A DNA stretch of 64,000 nucleotides. It comes from Dolichospermum flos-aquae CCAP 1403/13F. GTDB lineage: Bacteria; Cyanobacteriota; Cyanobacteriia; Cyanobacteriales; Nostocaceae. A model generated the notes under the pieces. The model searched no databases. It had not been told where the DNA came from and saw only the letters and a list, made by a program, of their open reading frames with translations. The position numbers and the translations under genes are program-made. The stretch spans positions 1,656,501 to 1,720,500 of the forward strand of contig NZ_CP051206.1 of assembly GCF_012516395.1 (NCBI RefSeq), in the 5' to 3' direction. Numbering within the stretch: position 1 is the stretch's first letter; every line of letters begins with the position of its first letter. This document shows positions 32,893 to 42,828 of this stretch, in pieces.

Positions 32893-33519
32893 ATGGTTCA
32901 GTTCATCCCAGCACAAAATGTAGGCATTGCCTATTTAGAAGAAAGATTTAGTTTAGAACAAACCGACAGTGAAGCGTTCTTTCCTGAATGGTGGGAACAT
33001 TTGCCAGAAATTTCTGATTTAGAAAAGCAATATCTAGACAGAGTAAAATTTCATTTTCTCCGATTAGTTAAACATCCTCCTTTATCAGAAGAAACCGTAA
33101 AGTTAGTTGTTTTATCTCCCTTACTCAGTTTAGCTGGATTTTATGATGAACCTTTCTTGATTAGAAGTGAATCATCAATAGAAATTGCCGTCGAAGATGC
33201 AGAAGAACTTATCAGAGGCAGAATTGATGTTTTAGTGATTCAGCAACAATTATAGTTATTAGTAATAGAGTCGAAAAAACCTACTTTTTCCCTGTTAGAA
33301 GCCATACCTCAAGCACTTACTTATCTGCTGGCTAATCCTCATCCTATCAAACCCGTATTTGGATTGGTAATGAATGGCAGTGATTTTATTTTTATCAAAT
33401 TTTCGCAAATCAATCAACCCCAATATGCTTTATCTGATCAATTTACACTCTTGAAGCGAGAAAACGAACTTTATCAAGTTTTCCGAATCTTAAAAAAACT
33501 AAGTCAAATTTTGAATTAA
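32893..33519 (+). pseudogene. HsdR_N-like nuclease protein with in-frame stop
   Basis: The frame from ATG 32893 runs 120 codons to TAG at 33253-33255 and resumes in the same frame (LLVIESKKPTFSLLEAIPQA ... VFGLVMNGSDFIFIKF ... LFRILKKLSQIL) to a stop at 33517-33519. Together this looks like a 208-residue protein of the type I restriction N-terminal (PD-(D/E)xK) kind common in cyanobacteria, with GRIDVLV and IESKK as the nuclease signature. The stop sits between these two motifs; a Trp codon (TGG to TAG) is the simplest origin. Function is lost unless the stop is read through. Confidence 0.75.
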
Positions 33520-33532
33520 CTCTGAATTAATT

Positions 33533-34705
33533 ATGTCCAGTCGTCCTATCTATCTCGATTGTCATGCTACTACCCCCGTTGATGAAAGGGTAATGGCTGC
33601 TATGATTCCCTATTTTACCGAAAAGTTTGGTAATGCGGCGAGTATTAGCCATATTTACGGTTGGGAATCGGAAGCTGCTGTTAGACAAACACGGGAAATT
33701 TTAGCAAAAGCAATTAACGCTACCCCCGAAGAAATTGTTTTTACCAGTGGTGCAACGGAAGCAAATAATTTAGCTATTAAAGGTATTGCTGAAGCTTATT
33801 TCCAAAAAGGTCAGCATATTGTGACTATTGCCACGGAACATAAAGCAGTTTTAGATCCTTGCGAATATTTAAAAAGTCTTGGTTTTGATATTACAATTTT
33901 GCCAGTACAAAAAGATGGATTAATTGATTTAAATCAGTTAGAAAAAGCTTTGCGTCATGATACAACTTTAGTATCTGTAATGGCTGCAAATAATGAAATT
34001 GGGGTTTTACAACCAATAGCCGAAATTGGAGAAATGTGCCGGCAAAGGCAAATTATTTTGCACACAGACGCAGCCCAAGCTATTGGTAAAATCCCTTTAG
34101 ATGTAGAAGAGATGAATATTGATTTAATGTCTCTCACAGCCCATAAAGTCTATGGACCAAAGGGAATTGGGGCTTTATATGTCCGCAGACGTAACCCTAG
34201 AGTTAAACTTGCTTCCCAACAACATGGGGGAGGACATGAAAGAGGAATGCGTTCTGGGACTTTATACACACCGCAAATTGTCGGTTTTGGTAAAGCTGTA
34301 GAAATTGCTGATTCAGAACAAGAAACCGAAAATCAACGATTAACAGCATTAAGAGCAAGATTGTGGCAACAGTTATCTACTGTCGGGGGAATTCATGTAA
34401 ATGGACATCCTCAAAACCGATTAGCAGGAAACTTAAATATTAGTGTGGAAGGTGTAGATGGTGCAGCACTTTCTTTAGGGTTACAATCAATAGTAGCTGT
34501 ATCTTCGGGTTCTGCTTGTTCTTCTAATAATGTTGCCCCTTCCTATGTGTTGAAAGCATTGGGACATTCGGATAAATTAGCTTATGCTTCCATGCGATTT
34601 GGGATTGGGAGATTTAATACAGTTGAGGAAATTGATCAAGTTGCCAAACAAGTAATTTCTACCATTCAAGGTTTAAGAAGTGCTTCAGTAGTTAGTTGTC
34701 AGTAG
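33533..34705 (+). CDS. iscS: Cysteine desulfurase (IscS/NifS family)
   Basis: 390 residues, PLP enzyme that takes sulfur from cysteine for Fe-S clusters and thio-cofactors. YLDCHATTPVDERV at the start, SGATEANNLAIKG, TEHKAVLDPC, the HTDAAQAIGK Asp, Schiff-base Lys205 in LTAHKVYGPKGIGALYV, the HGGGHERGMRSGT loop, and the catalytic Cys329 on a long loop (SSGSACSSNN), which places it in group I (IscS/NifS type). It starts 14 bases after the broken nuclease gene. No IscU or nif genes are beside it, so a housekeeping role is likely. Confidence 0.93.
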   Translation: MSSRPIYLDCHATTPVDERVMAAMIPYFTEKFGNAASISHIYGWESEAAVRQTREILAKAINATPEEIVFTSGATEANNLAIKGIAEAYFQKGQHIVTIATEHKAVLDPCEYLKSLGFDITILPVQKDGLIDLNQLEKALRHDTTLVSVMAANNEIGVLQPIAEIGEMCRQRQIILHTDAAQAIGKIPLDVEEMNIDLMSLTAHKVYGPKGIGALYVRRRNPRVKLASQQHGGGHERGMRSGTLYTPQIVGFGKAVEIADSEQETENQRLTALRARLWQQLSTVGGIHVNGHPQNRLAGNLNISVEGVDGAALSLGLQSIVAVSSGSACSSNNVAPSYVLKALGHSDKLAYASMRFGIGRFNTVEEIDQVAKQVISTIQGLRSASVVSCQ

Positions 34706-34818
34706 CAATTATCAGTTAATTTGTCATAAATCCGCCAGAGTTGTTATATTCTGTAAACTTAGGTTTGAGTTTACTTTCAGATAAGTATCAATTAACATAT
34801 TTACTAAGTGGACTTTTT

Positions 34819-35119
34819 ATGTCCTTTTACCCACAGGTTAAAGAATTTTTTCTCGGTAAATCCTTACCAACCAGCGCCCATAGCGAAGAACGATTGACTA
34901 ACGCAGCAGCTTTGGCGTTCAGTAATTGAGACAATTGTAGATTTTATTGGTCAGTTCCAGGAAAGTCACCCAGGTGTTTTCACAACTATCATTATTCCCG
35001 TTTTTGTCCCTCGAAATTGGTGGGATAGTATTTTACATAACCAAACAACTTTGTTTTTGAAGACTGCTTTACGAGCAAAAAAGAGTCGTATTGTCACAAC
35101 TGTTAGATATTACTTGTGA
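34819..35119 (+). pseudogene. APC-family permease relic, core deleted
   Basis: From ATG 34819, about 34 codons match the start of cyanobacterial APC amino acid permeases (VKEFFLGKSLPTSAHSEERL, then TNAAALA). The sequence then jumps, with a +1 frame change near 34925, to the permease C-terminus: TIIIPVFVPRNWWDSILHNQ, TTLFLKTALRAKKSRIV, stop at 35117-35119. All transmembrane helices in between (several hundred residues) are missing. It cannot transport anything. Both family matches are from recall of the typical ends. Confidence 0.65.
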
Positions 35120-35147
35120 TTATTGGTAATGATCAATGATCAATTTT

Positions 35148-38100
35148 TTAAAACTTCCGTTCAAACTCAATTACAGCCCGGGTATCATCAGTTAAATTAG
35201 TGGAAGAACGAAGACGAAATTGATTATTTATCCGGTAATTAATCCCCCATTGCAAAGGATCATTTGCTGTTAAGATCTTAATAGTAGAAAGGGAAAATTT
35301 CGGAGAAATATCAATTCCGGCTTCTAAAGCTAATTCTAAAGATGAGTTATTTTTTCCCGCTGCTGGTCTTTCCGAAACAATAGTCGGAAATATCCGCAAT
35401 TCACTTAAACCAAAAGCATCACCAATTTCATTAAATGCACCTTGGAAATTACTGAAAACAGCCGAACTAGCAATATTAATTAAACCCAGATTACTGTCAC
35501 TACGTCCTTGATTGTCAATAAGTCCACCTCCTAACAAAGTGACAATTTGTGTTTCTGAACGAGAAGGATTACTTTTTAGTTGTAAGTTATCATTAATTTG
35601 ACTAGCTAAACCATTAATACTGGCTTCAACTCGAACTGTTTCCAACCCGGCTAAACCTGTAGAACCTTGTCTGCTAATATCACTATTTTGAGTTACATCT
35701 AGAATCTTCGCAAATAGCCGAATATCCAAATTAGGATCACGGGGTTGACGAGGGCTAAAAGTAGCAGTGTGTTCATGACCTTTTGCTAAATTTAATTGGG
35801 TAGTAAACAAATTTACTGCACCTTTATTTAACTTAATAGTTCCTTCTGGTATCGGTTCAACTAAAGAACCGTTAACAGTTAGATCTCCAGAAGCTTGGAA
35901 TTTAAAAACTGGTGATTTGACAATTTGGATATTTCTACCTAATTTTAATCCTAAATTATTTAACCTAGTAATTTTATTTTCTGGATCTGGTTTGTTTTGG
36001 TTGCCAATTTTATTAGCTGCTGAATTCTCATCTGGAGATTCTGTTAACAACACTTGACCATCAAATAATTCTATATTACCGCCAATTATTGGTTTCAGCA
36101 CAGAACCAGTAATTTCTAAATTACCATTAGCACCTCCTTGATATAACCCCTTGAGATTTAAAACTAATTGTTTTAAAGTCACAATTAGCGGCACATCTAT
36201 TTTGGTATCTCGACTATTAAAAATTGGCAATTCTCCAGCAGCTTGAATATTACCATCACTAAATTTACCTTCGAGACTTTTTATAAACACACGGGTTAAA
36301 TCAAAAATTGCTTTACCATTCACATTGGTTAACTTTCCTGGTAAGGTTGGGGATCTAAAAGTAGCATTATCGAGAGAAGCAGTTCCTTTAACGAAAGGTT
36401 GTTGTCGAGTTCCCCGAACTTTTAAATCTAATTCCCCTTGTCCTTTTTCAAAAGATATCTCATTAGTAAACAGATTGAGAATTGTTAAACCTTCATTTTT
36501 GACATTGATATCTAAGGTAATTTGATTACTGTTTGATTTTTCAGAAGCAAAGGGCAAAGTATAGGGAATACTACCATTAATATTTGCAGGTTCAGTCCCT
36601 ACTCCCACTCCCGTTACCTGACTACCAAAGTTTAAACGTCCGTCAGCATAACTGAAACTAGTATTAGCTGATTCCACTGATTTCTGATCAATTGTTCCTT
36701 CTGTAATGTTTAATTCTCCTCTAGCTTGAGGATTGATAATACTCCCAGCTATTGCTGCGGTAATATTCAGCTTACCGCCAATTCCCAGTGGCAGTTTCAC
36801 CAAATTATTTAGTCGCTGAATGGGAAAGTTTTCGATTTTCAATTGACCTGATTGCGCCTGACCACCAATGTTACCTGTAAAGGCAATTATTTTTTGCTGA
36901 GATTGAATTCGTAAACGTCGGAAACGCAAAATTCCCTCTTCAAAACTACCTTTAGCTATGACTTGTTCCGCACGATAAAAGCGGCTTGGTTCTGTTGATT
37001 TACCCCAGGTGAAGTTTTCTCCTTGGAGGTTAAATTTTATCCTGGGTTCGTCCGTTGTGGCAGTATTAATAAAAATATTCCCATTCAAAATCCCCTTTAA
37101 GTCTCTTAAATCTGGGATAGGTTTAGCCGTAGACCGTTGTTGTTGTTGGGTAGTTAGTAGGGCATCAACTTCTGATAACCGTTGGATTTGGGTCAATAGA
37201 GACTCTAAAGGTAATCCTTGGGAGTTGGTGGTTAAGTCCGCAGACTTGCCGTAAGTCGGTGCTTTTAAACCACGTTGGAAGTCTTCTACGTCAAAGATTT
37301 GAGCCGCATTCAAAAAGTCTTGAATTTTGCCTTTTTCAATGTTGATTTTTGCTCGCAGTTGCGGTTTTTTCGCCCACGGTTTGATATTGGCATCAAAGCT
37401 ATATCTGCTTTCACCTTTGCGAAGTTCGCTATCACTAAGGACGAATGTATTGTTATCATAGCGCAGTTGGGTCATAAAGCGATCGCCTTTAATTCGGCCA
37501 AGTTCGGGTTTTTCAATGGCTATATTTCCTGCTGTGGCTAATGTCTGCGAATTAATTTGCAAATTTGCTGTTAATAATCCTCTCACTCCTCCCGGACTTA
37601 AAGGAGTATTCGCTGGTACAGGTATATTTAAAGCTTTCAATGGGAAATTAGCCACATTCACACCCCAGTCAGATCCCGTTGCTGCACCTGATAGCAATGC
37701 TTGTTGCCACTGAACTAAAAACGATTTGGGGCGATTGTTACCATCTAAATTAATTGCTATCCGTTCCTTTACACCTGCAACATCTAAACTTAACCCCTGT
37801 CCTGATCCAGAATTCACATTACCAGTCAATAATGGTTCAAAAGCAAATTCCTGAACTTTGAAATTCCGTAACCCCAATTTACCTGTAATATTTGGTGCAG
37901 TAGGTTTTCCTGTCACTTGTCCGCTAAAATCTAAGTTGCCAGCAATATCCGCAGTATCAGGTAGTTGCACTGGCAACCGTTGCAAACTATAATTTTTCGC
38001 CTGAACATTAAAATTTAATTGCGTAATTTCTGGGATACCTGCTTTCTTAGCATTAGCTAATAAATAACCCTTAGCTTGAAAGTTAGCATTATTAAAACTA

Positions 38101-40583
38101 TCAACAGTTAGCTTTTCTCCATTCCACCCGATATCAGCTTGAATAGGTGAATCAAAACCTCGTAAACCTTGACTAAAGCGCACCTGACCAACAGCAGCCA
38201 CATCTGCTAATTTAGAAGCAGTCACATTTCCCGATATTTGCAACTTTCCTCCCAACTGTCCTTTTAACTGCTGATTGAAAGGGTTTAATTGTAAACCTGA
38301 AGTAGCCAACAATGCTTGATAATTACCATTACTAAGTTGAATAGAAGAGGCTGTAACTGTACCACTTGGTAATTTCAAGCTGCCTTTTCCCTCCCCTTGA
38401 ATAGTTTCTGGTTGGAACGACTCGACCGAACCAGTTACTTGCAACTGACCGGCTATATTTCCTTGGAATTGTGGTGGTACAGATGCTAACTTTGTCAGGG
38501 GGACATTTTCCGCTTGAATTTTCGCCTGATAGCGACCTTCTGCAACTTGAATATTAGCAGCTTTAATTCTCCCTCCACCAACAGAGAGGAATCCTTCACC
38601 TGTTCCAGCAAAGGTTTTGAGGTTAAAATTTTCCCTATTACCGACAATAGTGAAATTACCTGCGAGGAGATTATTTAAAATTGGGTTAGCCTGTTTTAAA
38701 ATTGTTCCTAAACGTAAATCTTTCCCAACTAATAAAGTTGTAAAATTTTGGTCTTGTAACTTAATTTGCGAAATATTAACTGTGCCACCAGCAATGTTGA
38801 TATTGGCATTTTTAGGAATAATCGTCTCTATTTGAAATGGTGAAGAATTTCCTGATAATTGCAAATTACCGTTAAATTCTACCCCAGCTAGAGAAATATT
38901 TTCCTGCTGTTTTTGGTCAACAAAAGATGTTAATTTAATCTTGCTAGATTGAGCCGAAGCCTGCCAACGCTTGCTATCATGACTATAAATACCACTACCA
39001 TTCACTACACCTCCACCAACAGTTGCAACTACATCACGAAAAGAAACTGTGCGGTCAGGATTAATAATACTTGTCCCTGTTACTGGATATTGGGCTTGAG
39101 GAGCTTGCCATTTAACGAAAGTGTGGGTATTATCAGCTACACCTTTTATTTCTGCGGTGGCTGTGATCATGCCAATGGGGAATCCTGTTTTGATATTATA
39201 TACTTGAGCGATCGCATCCCCTGGAATATTGTCCGCTCGGAGTTGAAAATTCAGTGCAGATACTTTACCAAGTTTAATAATTCCCCCGCCTTTAACCTCA
39301 CCCCCATAGGTAGTTTTGCCTTGAATATCCGTAATTCTCAGGAGAGATTTACTACTAATAAGCTCAAATTTACTACTAACTTTCCCAAAATCAACTTGAT
39401 CAATTCGGGCAGTTTTCAACGTCCTCACATTACCAGATAGCACTGGTTTAGTAGTTGCTCCCATTAGCTGCAAATCGGCTTGAGCTATACCACTCACAGG
39501 AAATGGTAACTTTACCTTTAAAGTTGCTTGAGCATTGGCCAAACTTACCGCATTCACACGTGCTTTTAAATTAAACCCTGCTTGTTGATCAATAGTCCCC
39601 GATGTTGTGAACGGGATTTGTCCGTAGTTTGTGACTATATGATCTAATTTAATTACCAGTCCATCAAAAATGAGATTTCCCTGACTATGATTGAATAATT
39701 CGGGGATTTTTGCGATTTGTAGTGTTACCCCTTCCATCATAGCATTGCCATAGAGTAAGGTTTTCTGCTTTGGTGTTATCTTAATTCGCAAATCACCATT
39801 TACTCTCCCACTTTGTAAAGTCAGTGGTAAAGTTACAAGCCGAGTAATATCTGCGGACAGGAGATTTTGCCCTCGCACTCGAAAATCCCCTGCTAAAACT
39901 TTCTGAGGAATTAAATCTCCGACAATGGAAATATCACCCCCACTTACTGCCTTAGCAGCCAAGTCTAATTTAATTAGTTTATTTTGATTTAAGAGTTGAG
40001 CAGTTCCATTAATCCCAGAAAATTTTACAGGAACTTGTAAAGAAAAATCTCCCCCCATTTCTCTCGGTACTAATACCAAATTTGCATCCCGAAACCGTAA
40101 CTTATCCAAATCAGTTTTAATCAATCCCTTACCAGTACCTGGGGTGATAGTAGTCGTTAACCAGCGGGCTTGGGGATCTTGTTGAACATAAACATCTGGA
40201 TTAATTAAAGTTACATCCAATCGGAGATTGCGGTTAATAACTAACTTCCAAATATCAAAACCTACATCTACTGCTTTGATATTTGCCCTATCTGGATCTG
40301 TAGCTGTAGCGGGAATCTCAGAAGCGGCAAACTGAACGCCAGTCAGGGAAAAGGACTCAATTGCTCCCAGTTTTACCGGACGGTTGAGAGTAGTAGTCAG
40401 ACTTTGGGTAGCTAATGGTACTAGTTCCTGGTAAACAAAATTCTGCAATCGCCAAATACTGAAAATAATTCCTATCAATAGCAAAGCACCTACACCTAAA
40501 CAACTACGGTTCAACATCATTAACCATAAAAGCCTAAGCCCAGAATCAGCGGGGTGAGAATTTTGACTAGGAGAGTTAGACAT
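35148..40583 (-). CDS. tamB: TamB/Tic236-type translocation and assembly protein (DUF490)
   Basis: 1811 residues. An N-terminal membrane anchor at about 32-50 (VGALLLIGIIFSIW), followed by an AsmA-like start (LNRPVKLGAIESFSLTGVQF) and a very long beta-rich region of repeating strand pairs (G-L-I-G pattern; many GxLxxSGxV segments), ending in the DUF490/TamB domain (about the last 430 residues; VRVEASINGLASQINDNLQL, TQIVTLLGGG) and a C-terminal EFERKF. TamB spans the periplasm and moves lipids or helps assemble outer-membrane proteins with an Omp85/TamA partner; the plant chloroplast counterpart is Tic236. No TamA gene is adjacent. Length is normal for cyanobacteria. Confidence 0.92.
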   Translation of the reverse strand: MSNSPSQNSHPADSGLRLLWLMMLNRSCLGVGALLLIGIIFSIWRLQNFVYQELVPLATQSLTTTLNRPVKLGAIESFSLTGVQFAASEIPATATDPDRANIKAVDVGFDIWKLVINRNLRLDVTLINPDVYVQQDPQARWLTTTITPGTGKGLIKTDLDKLRFRDANLVLVPREMGGDFSLQVPVKFSGINGTAQLLNQNKLIKLDLAAKAVSGGDISIVGDLIPQKVLAGDFRVRGQNLLSADITRLVTLPLTLQSGRVNGDLRIKITPKQKTLLYGNAMMEGVTLQIAKIPELFNHSQGNLIFDGLVIKLDHIVTNYGQIPFTTSGTIDQQAGFNLKARVNAVSLANAQATLKVKLPFPVSGIAQADLQLMGATTKPVLSGNVRTLKTARIDQVDFGKVSSKFELISSKSLLRITDIQGKTTYGGEVKGGGIIKLGKVSALNFQLRADNIPGDAIAQVYNIKTGFPIGMITATAEIKGVADNTHTFVKWQAPQAQYPVTGTSIINPDRTVSFRDVVATVGGGVVNGSGIYSHDSKRWQASAQSSKIKLTSFVDQKQQENISLAGVEFNGNLQLSGNSSPFQIETIIPKNANINIAGGTVNISQIKLQDQNFTTLLVGKDLRLGTILKQANPILNNLLAGNFTIVGNRENFNLKTFAGTGEGFLSVGGGRIKAANIQVAEGRYQAKIQAENVPLTKLASVPPQFQGNIAGQLQVTGSVESFQPETIQGEGKGSLKLPSGTVTASSIQLSNGNYQALLATSGLQLNPFNQQLKGQLGGKLQISGNVTASKLADVAAVGQVRFSQGLRGFDSPIQADIGWNGEKLTVDSFNNANFQAKGYLLANAKKAGIPEITQLNFNVQAKNYSLQRLPVQLPDTADIAGNLDFSGQVTGKPTAPNITGKLGLRNFKVQEFAFEPLLTGNVNSGSGQGLSLDVAGVKERIAINLDGNNRPKSFLVQWQQALLSGAATGSDWGVNVANFPLKALNIPVPANTPLSPGGVRGLLTANLQINSQTLATAGNIAIEKPELGRIKGDRFMTQLRYDNNTFVLSDSELRKGESRYSFDANIKPWAKKPQLRAKINIEKGKIQDFLNAAQIFDVEDFQRGLKAPTYGKSADLTTNSQGLPLESLLTQIQRLSEVDALLTTQQQQRSTAKPIPDLRDLKGILNGNIFINTATTDEPRIKFNLQGENFTWGKSTEPSRFYRAEQVIAKGSFEEGILRFRRLRIQSQQKIIAFTGNIGGQAQSGQLKIENFPIQRLNNLVKLPLGIGGKLNITAAIAGSIINPQARGELNITEGTIDQKSVESANTSFSYADGRLNFGSQVTGVGVGTEPANINGSIPYTLPFASEKSNSNQITLDINVKNEGLTILNLFTNEISFEKGQGELDLKVRGTRQQPFVKGTASLDNATFRSPTLPGKLTNVNGKAIFDLTRVFIKSLEGKFSDGNIQAAGELPIFNSRDTKIDVPLIVTLKQLVLNLKGLYQGGANGNLEITGSVLKPIIGGNIELFDGQVLLTESPDENSAANKIGNQNKPDPENKITRLNNLGLKLGRNIQIVKSPVFKFQASGDLTVNGSLVEPIPEGTIKLNKGAVNLFTTQLNLAKGHEHTATFSPRQPRDPNLDIRLFAKILDVTQNSDISRQGSTGLAGLETVRVEASINGLASQINDNLQLKSNPSRSETQIVTLLGGGLIDNQGRSDSNLGLINIASSAVFSNFQGAFNEIGDAFGLSELRIFPTIVSERPAAGKNNSSLELALEAGIDISPKFSLSTIKILTANDPLQWGINYRINNQFRLRSSTNLTDDTRAVIEFERKF

Positions 40584-40940
40584 AGGTTTTCACTCTTGGA
40601 TTACCAGATATCTGGAAGAATACAAAATACTAATTTTGACATAATTCTACGTTTAACTACTAGTAGTTTGTTGTAGTGTGAGCGTCTGGCTCACGCGGGC
40701 AAGATGCCCACACTACTGTAGTGTCTTGCTGACCCGTATTTAATTTTCACCAGATGTCTATTAGAGTATAGCCGGATGATGGCAAAAATTACAGCTAGGT
40801 TTTTGGCAAAATTAGAGAACTATATCTTTTGGTCTATGCCTGATTTCCCGCAATCACACAAAAATTATTAGAGATTTTCCCGAATGTACAACCTAGAACT
40901 TTAAGATAAATTAGAGAACTAATCAATCAAAGGATGGATA
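40584..40940. other. Divergent intergenic region with a MITE-related double hairpin
   Basis: It separates tamB and the DUF3110 gene and must carry both promoters. At 40656-40717 lies a relative of the 22941 MITE: CTAGTAGTTTG, then GTAGTGTGAGCG...CTCACGCGGGCAAGATGCCCACACTAC, which is the same double hairpin in the opposite orientation. AAAGGATGG precedes the next start. Confidence 0.65.
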
Positions 40941-41360
40941 ATGCGTGTTTTTGTACTGATTTTCAATGCTGGTACTGATAATGAAGGAATTCACAGCATT
41001 CGGATTAGCAATGCCCAAGGTTTAGAAGGTAATAAAATCCTCATGTTTGAATCAGAGGACGATGCCACCCGTTTTGCTTTAATGTTAGAAGCTCAAGACT
41101 TCGCTATCCCGACAGTGGAGATGATGAATGCTGATGATGTTCAGGAATTTTGCCAAAGCACTGGCTATACTTGGGAAATTGTGGCTGAAAACAGTGAATT
41201 AGTAATTCCACCCGAAACGAACGTGGAACAAACTGATTGGCAAGCCCAAGCGCAAATAGAGGATGCTGATAAAAACTTCTTCCCTACCAGTCTATCTGCC
41301 CCAGAAAGTGTTAATTCTGATTTAGATAGTATTCGTCGTCAACTGGAAGGTTTATTATAG
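40941..41360 (+). CDS. DUF3110 domain protein
   Basis: 139 residues, soluble, acidic. The N-terminal 80 residues (MRVFVLIFNAGTDNEGIHSI, FESEDDATRFALMLEAQDF, VEMMNADDVQEFC) fit DUF3110, a small alpha/beta domain conserved in cyanobacteria and plastid lineages. The remaining part is a Glu/Asp/Asn-rich tail ending LDSIRRQLEGLL, probably a short amphipathic helix. Function unknown. It is monocistronic, bounded by repeats on both sides. Confidence 0.85.
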   Translation: MRVFVLIFNAGTDNEGIHSIRISNAQGLEGNKILMFESEDDATRFALMLEAQDFAIPTVEMMNADDVQEFCQSTGYTWEIVAENSELVIPPETNVEQTDWQAQAQIEDADKNFFPTSLSAPESVNSDLDSIRRQLEGLL

Positions 41361-41702
41361 TTTGTTATTAGTTATTAGTTATTGGTGATTGGTGATTGGT
41401 GATTGGTAATTGGTGATTGGTGATTGGTGATTGGTGATTGGTGATTGGTGATTGGTGATTGGTCATTGGTGATTGGTGATTGGTGATTGGTGATTGGTGA
41501 TTGGTGATTGGTCATTGGTCATTGGTCATTGGTCATTGGTCATTGGTGATTGGTCGTAAATAACAACTGACAACTGACAACTAACAACTGACAACTGTAC
41601 GGGCGAAGCATTTGGAGAACTATTTTTGGCAATGACCGATAATTTATCTTCCAAATGCTTCGCCCCTACTAACAACTGACAACTGACAACTAACAACTAA
41701 CA
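41361..41702. repeat. Long STRR tract with an embedded hairpin
   Basis: About 200 bases of TTGGTGA heptamers with TTGGTCA variants (41383-41555), then AACTGAC heptamers on both sides of a 65-base hairpin (41601-41665; arms GGGCGAAGCATTTGGA and TCCAAATGCTTCGCCC, 16 of 16 matching). It is the longest STRR in the window and is non-coding. Confidence 0.92.
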
Positions 41703-41714
41703 CAGTATACACAA

Positions 41715-42662
41715 ATGACAAATTTCCAGGAACGCGGGCATCTGCTCACCGAACAAGTTAATCCCCATAGTCTCAATTTAGACCAACTCAACTCTTTAGA
41801 GTTGGTAGAATTATTTAATAGCGAAGACCAAAAGGCAGTAGCAGCAGTAGCAGCGGCTAAAGTTCAGTTAGCAGCAGCTATTGACCTCGCAGCAGAAAAA
41901 CTGCGTCAAGGTGGCCGTTTATTTTATGTGGGTGCAGGGACAAGTGGCAGATTAGGAGTATTAGATGCTGCCGAGTGTCCACCTACTTTCTGTACTTCCC
42001 CAGAATTGGTACAAGGGATTATTGCTGGTGGTGCGGGAGCATTAGTCCGCAGTTCCGAGGATTTGGAAGATCGAGCGGAAGATGGCGAAACGGCGATCGC
42101 GCAACGACAAATCACGCAACTGGATGTAGTCGTCGGCATCACGGCTGGGGGAACAACGCCTTTCGTTCACGGTGCCATTAATGCAGCGCGTCAACGGGGG
42201 GCTAAGACTATTTTTATAGCCTGTGTTCCCACAGAACAAGTCGGTATTGAAGTTGATATTGATATTCGTTTATTGACAGGACCAGAAATTTTAGCTGGTT
42301 CTACTCGCTTAAAAGCGGGGACGGTGACAAAATTAGTGTTAAATACCCTTTCGACTGGGGTAATGGTTAAACTAGGTAAAGTGTATGGGAATCGCATGGT
42401 TGATGTCGCTGTCACGAATCAAAAATTACATGATCGCGCTTTACGGATCTTACAAGACTTAACTAGTTTAAGTCGAGAAGCAGCCGGGTTTTTACTAGAA
42501 CATAGTGGTAAATCGGTTAAATTGGCATTATTAATGCACTGGACTGGTTTAGACCAAGAATTTGGGAAACAACTACTAGCCAGCCATCAAGGCAATCTTC
42601 GACTGGCTGTAACTAGCTGTCAACCAGACATAAAAGCCAAGAATAAGAAAAGTCAGGAATAA
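41715..42662 (+). CDS. murQ: N-acetylmuramic acid 6-phosphate etherase
   Basis: 315 residues, SIS-domain lyase that splits the lactyl ether of MurNAc-6-phosphate to GlcNAc-6-phosphate in cell-wall recycling. ERGHLLTEQVNP start, GGRLFYVGAGTSGRLGVLDAAECPPTF containing the catalytic glutamate, GGAGALVRSSEDLEDRAEDG, GITAGGTTPFVHGA and LTGPEILAGSTRLKAGT. It is complete. No phosphotransferase (MurP) or AnmK kinase is adjacent. Confidence 0.95.
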   Translation: MTNFQERGHLLTEQVNPHSLNLDQLNSLELVELFNSEDQKAVAAVAAAKVQLAAAIDLAAEKLRQGGRLFYVGAGTSGRLGVLDAAECPPTFCTSPELVQGIIAGGAGALVRSSEDLEDRAEDGETAIAQRQITQLDVVVGITAGGTTPFVHGAINAARQRGAKTIFIACVPTEQVGIEVDIDIRLLTGPEILAGSTRLKAGTVTKLVLNTLSTGVMVKLGKVYGNRMVDVAVTNQKLHDRALRILQDLTSLSREAAGFLLEHSGKSVKLALLMHWTGLDQEFGKQLLASHQGNLRLAVTSCQPDIKAKNKKSQE

Positions 42663-42679
42663 TTCATTCTAAATTCTGA

Positions 42680-42809
42680 TTCGGTGACGAACTGTTTTTT
42701 TCGGGCTACGCATCTTTTAAAAACATCTTTTTTTTGACAGAAGCTCTAAACTGGTGCAAATGAGTGTTTCTTATCTGTTCCCAGTTAAGAGTTTCCTTCT
42801 TTTGTAATT
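42680..42809. repeat. Dispersed repeat family R1, copy 3 (lacks hairpin)
   Basis: It shares GGCTACGCATCTTTTAAAAA, the T-run, GACAGAAGCTCTAAACTGG and TTTCTTATCTGTTCCC with copies at 2183 and 28600, but the 5' hairpin is missing. It lies between convergent murQ and rpiA. Confidence 0.8.
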
Positions 42810-42828
42810 TATGTGATTAGGTACTAAT

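Noticed and set aside
33533-34705. nifS of a nitrogen-fixation cluster
   Set aside because: No nif genes around it; the neighbours are decayed genes and tamB, so a housekeeping desulfurase is more likely.
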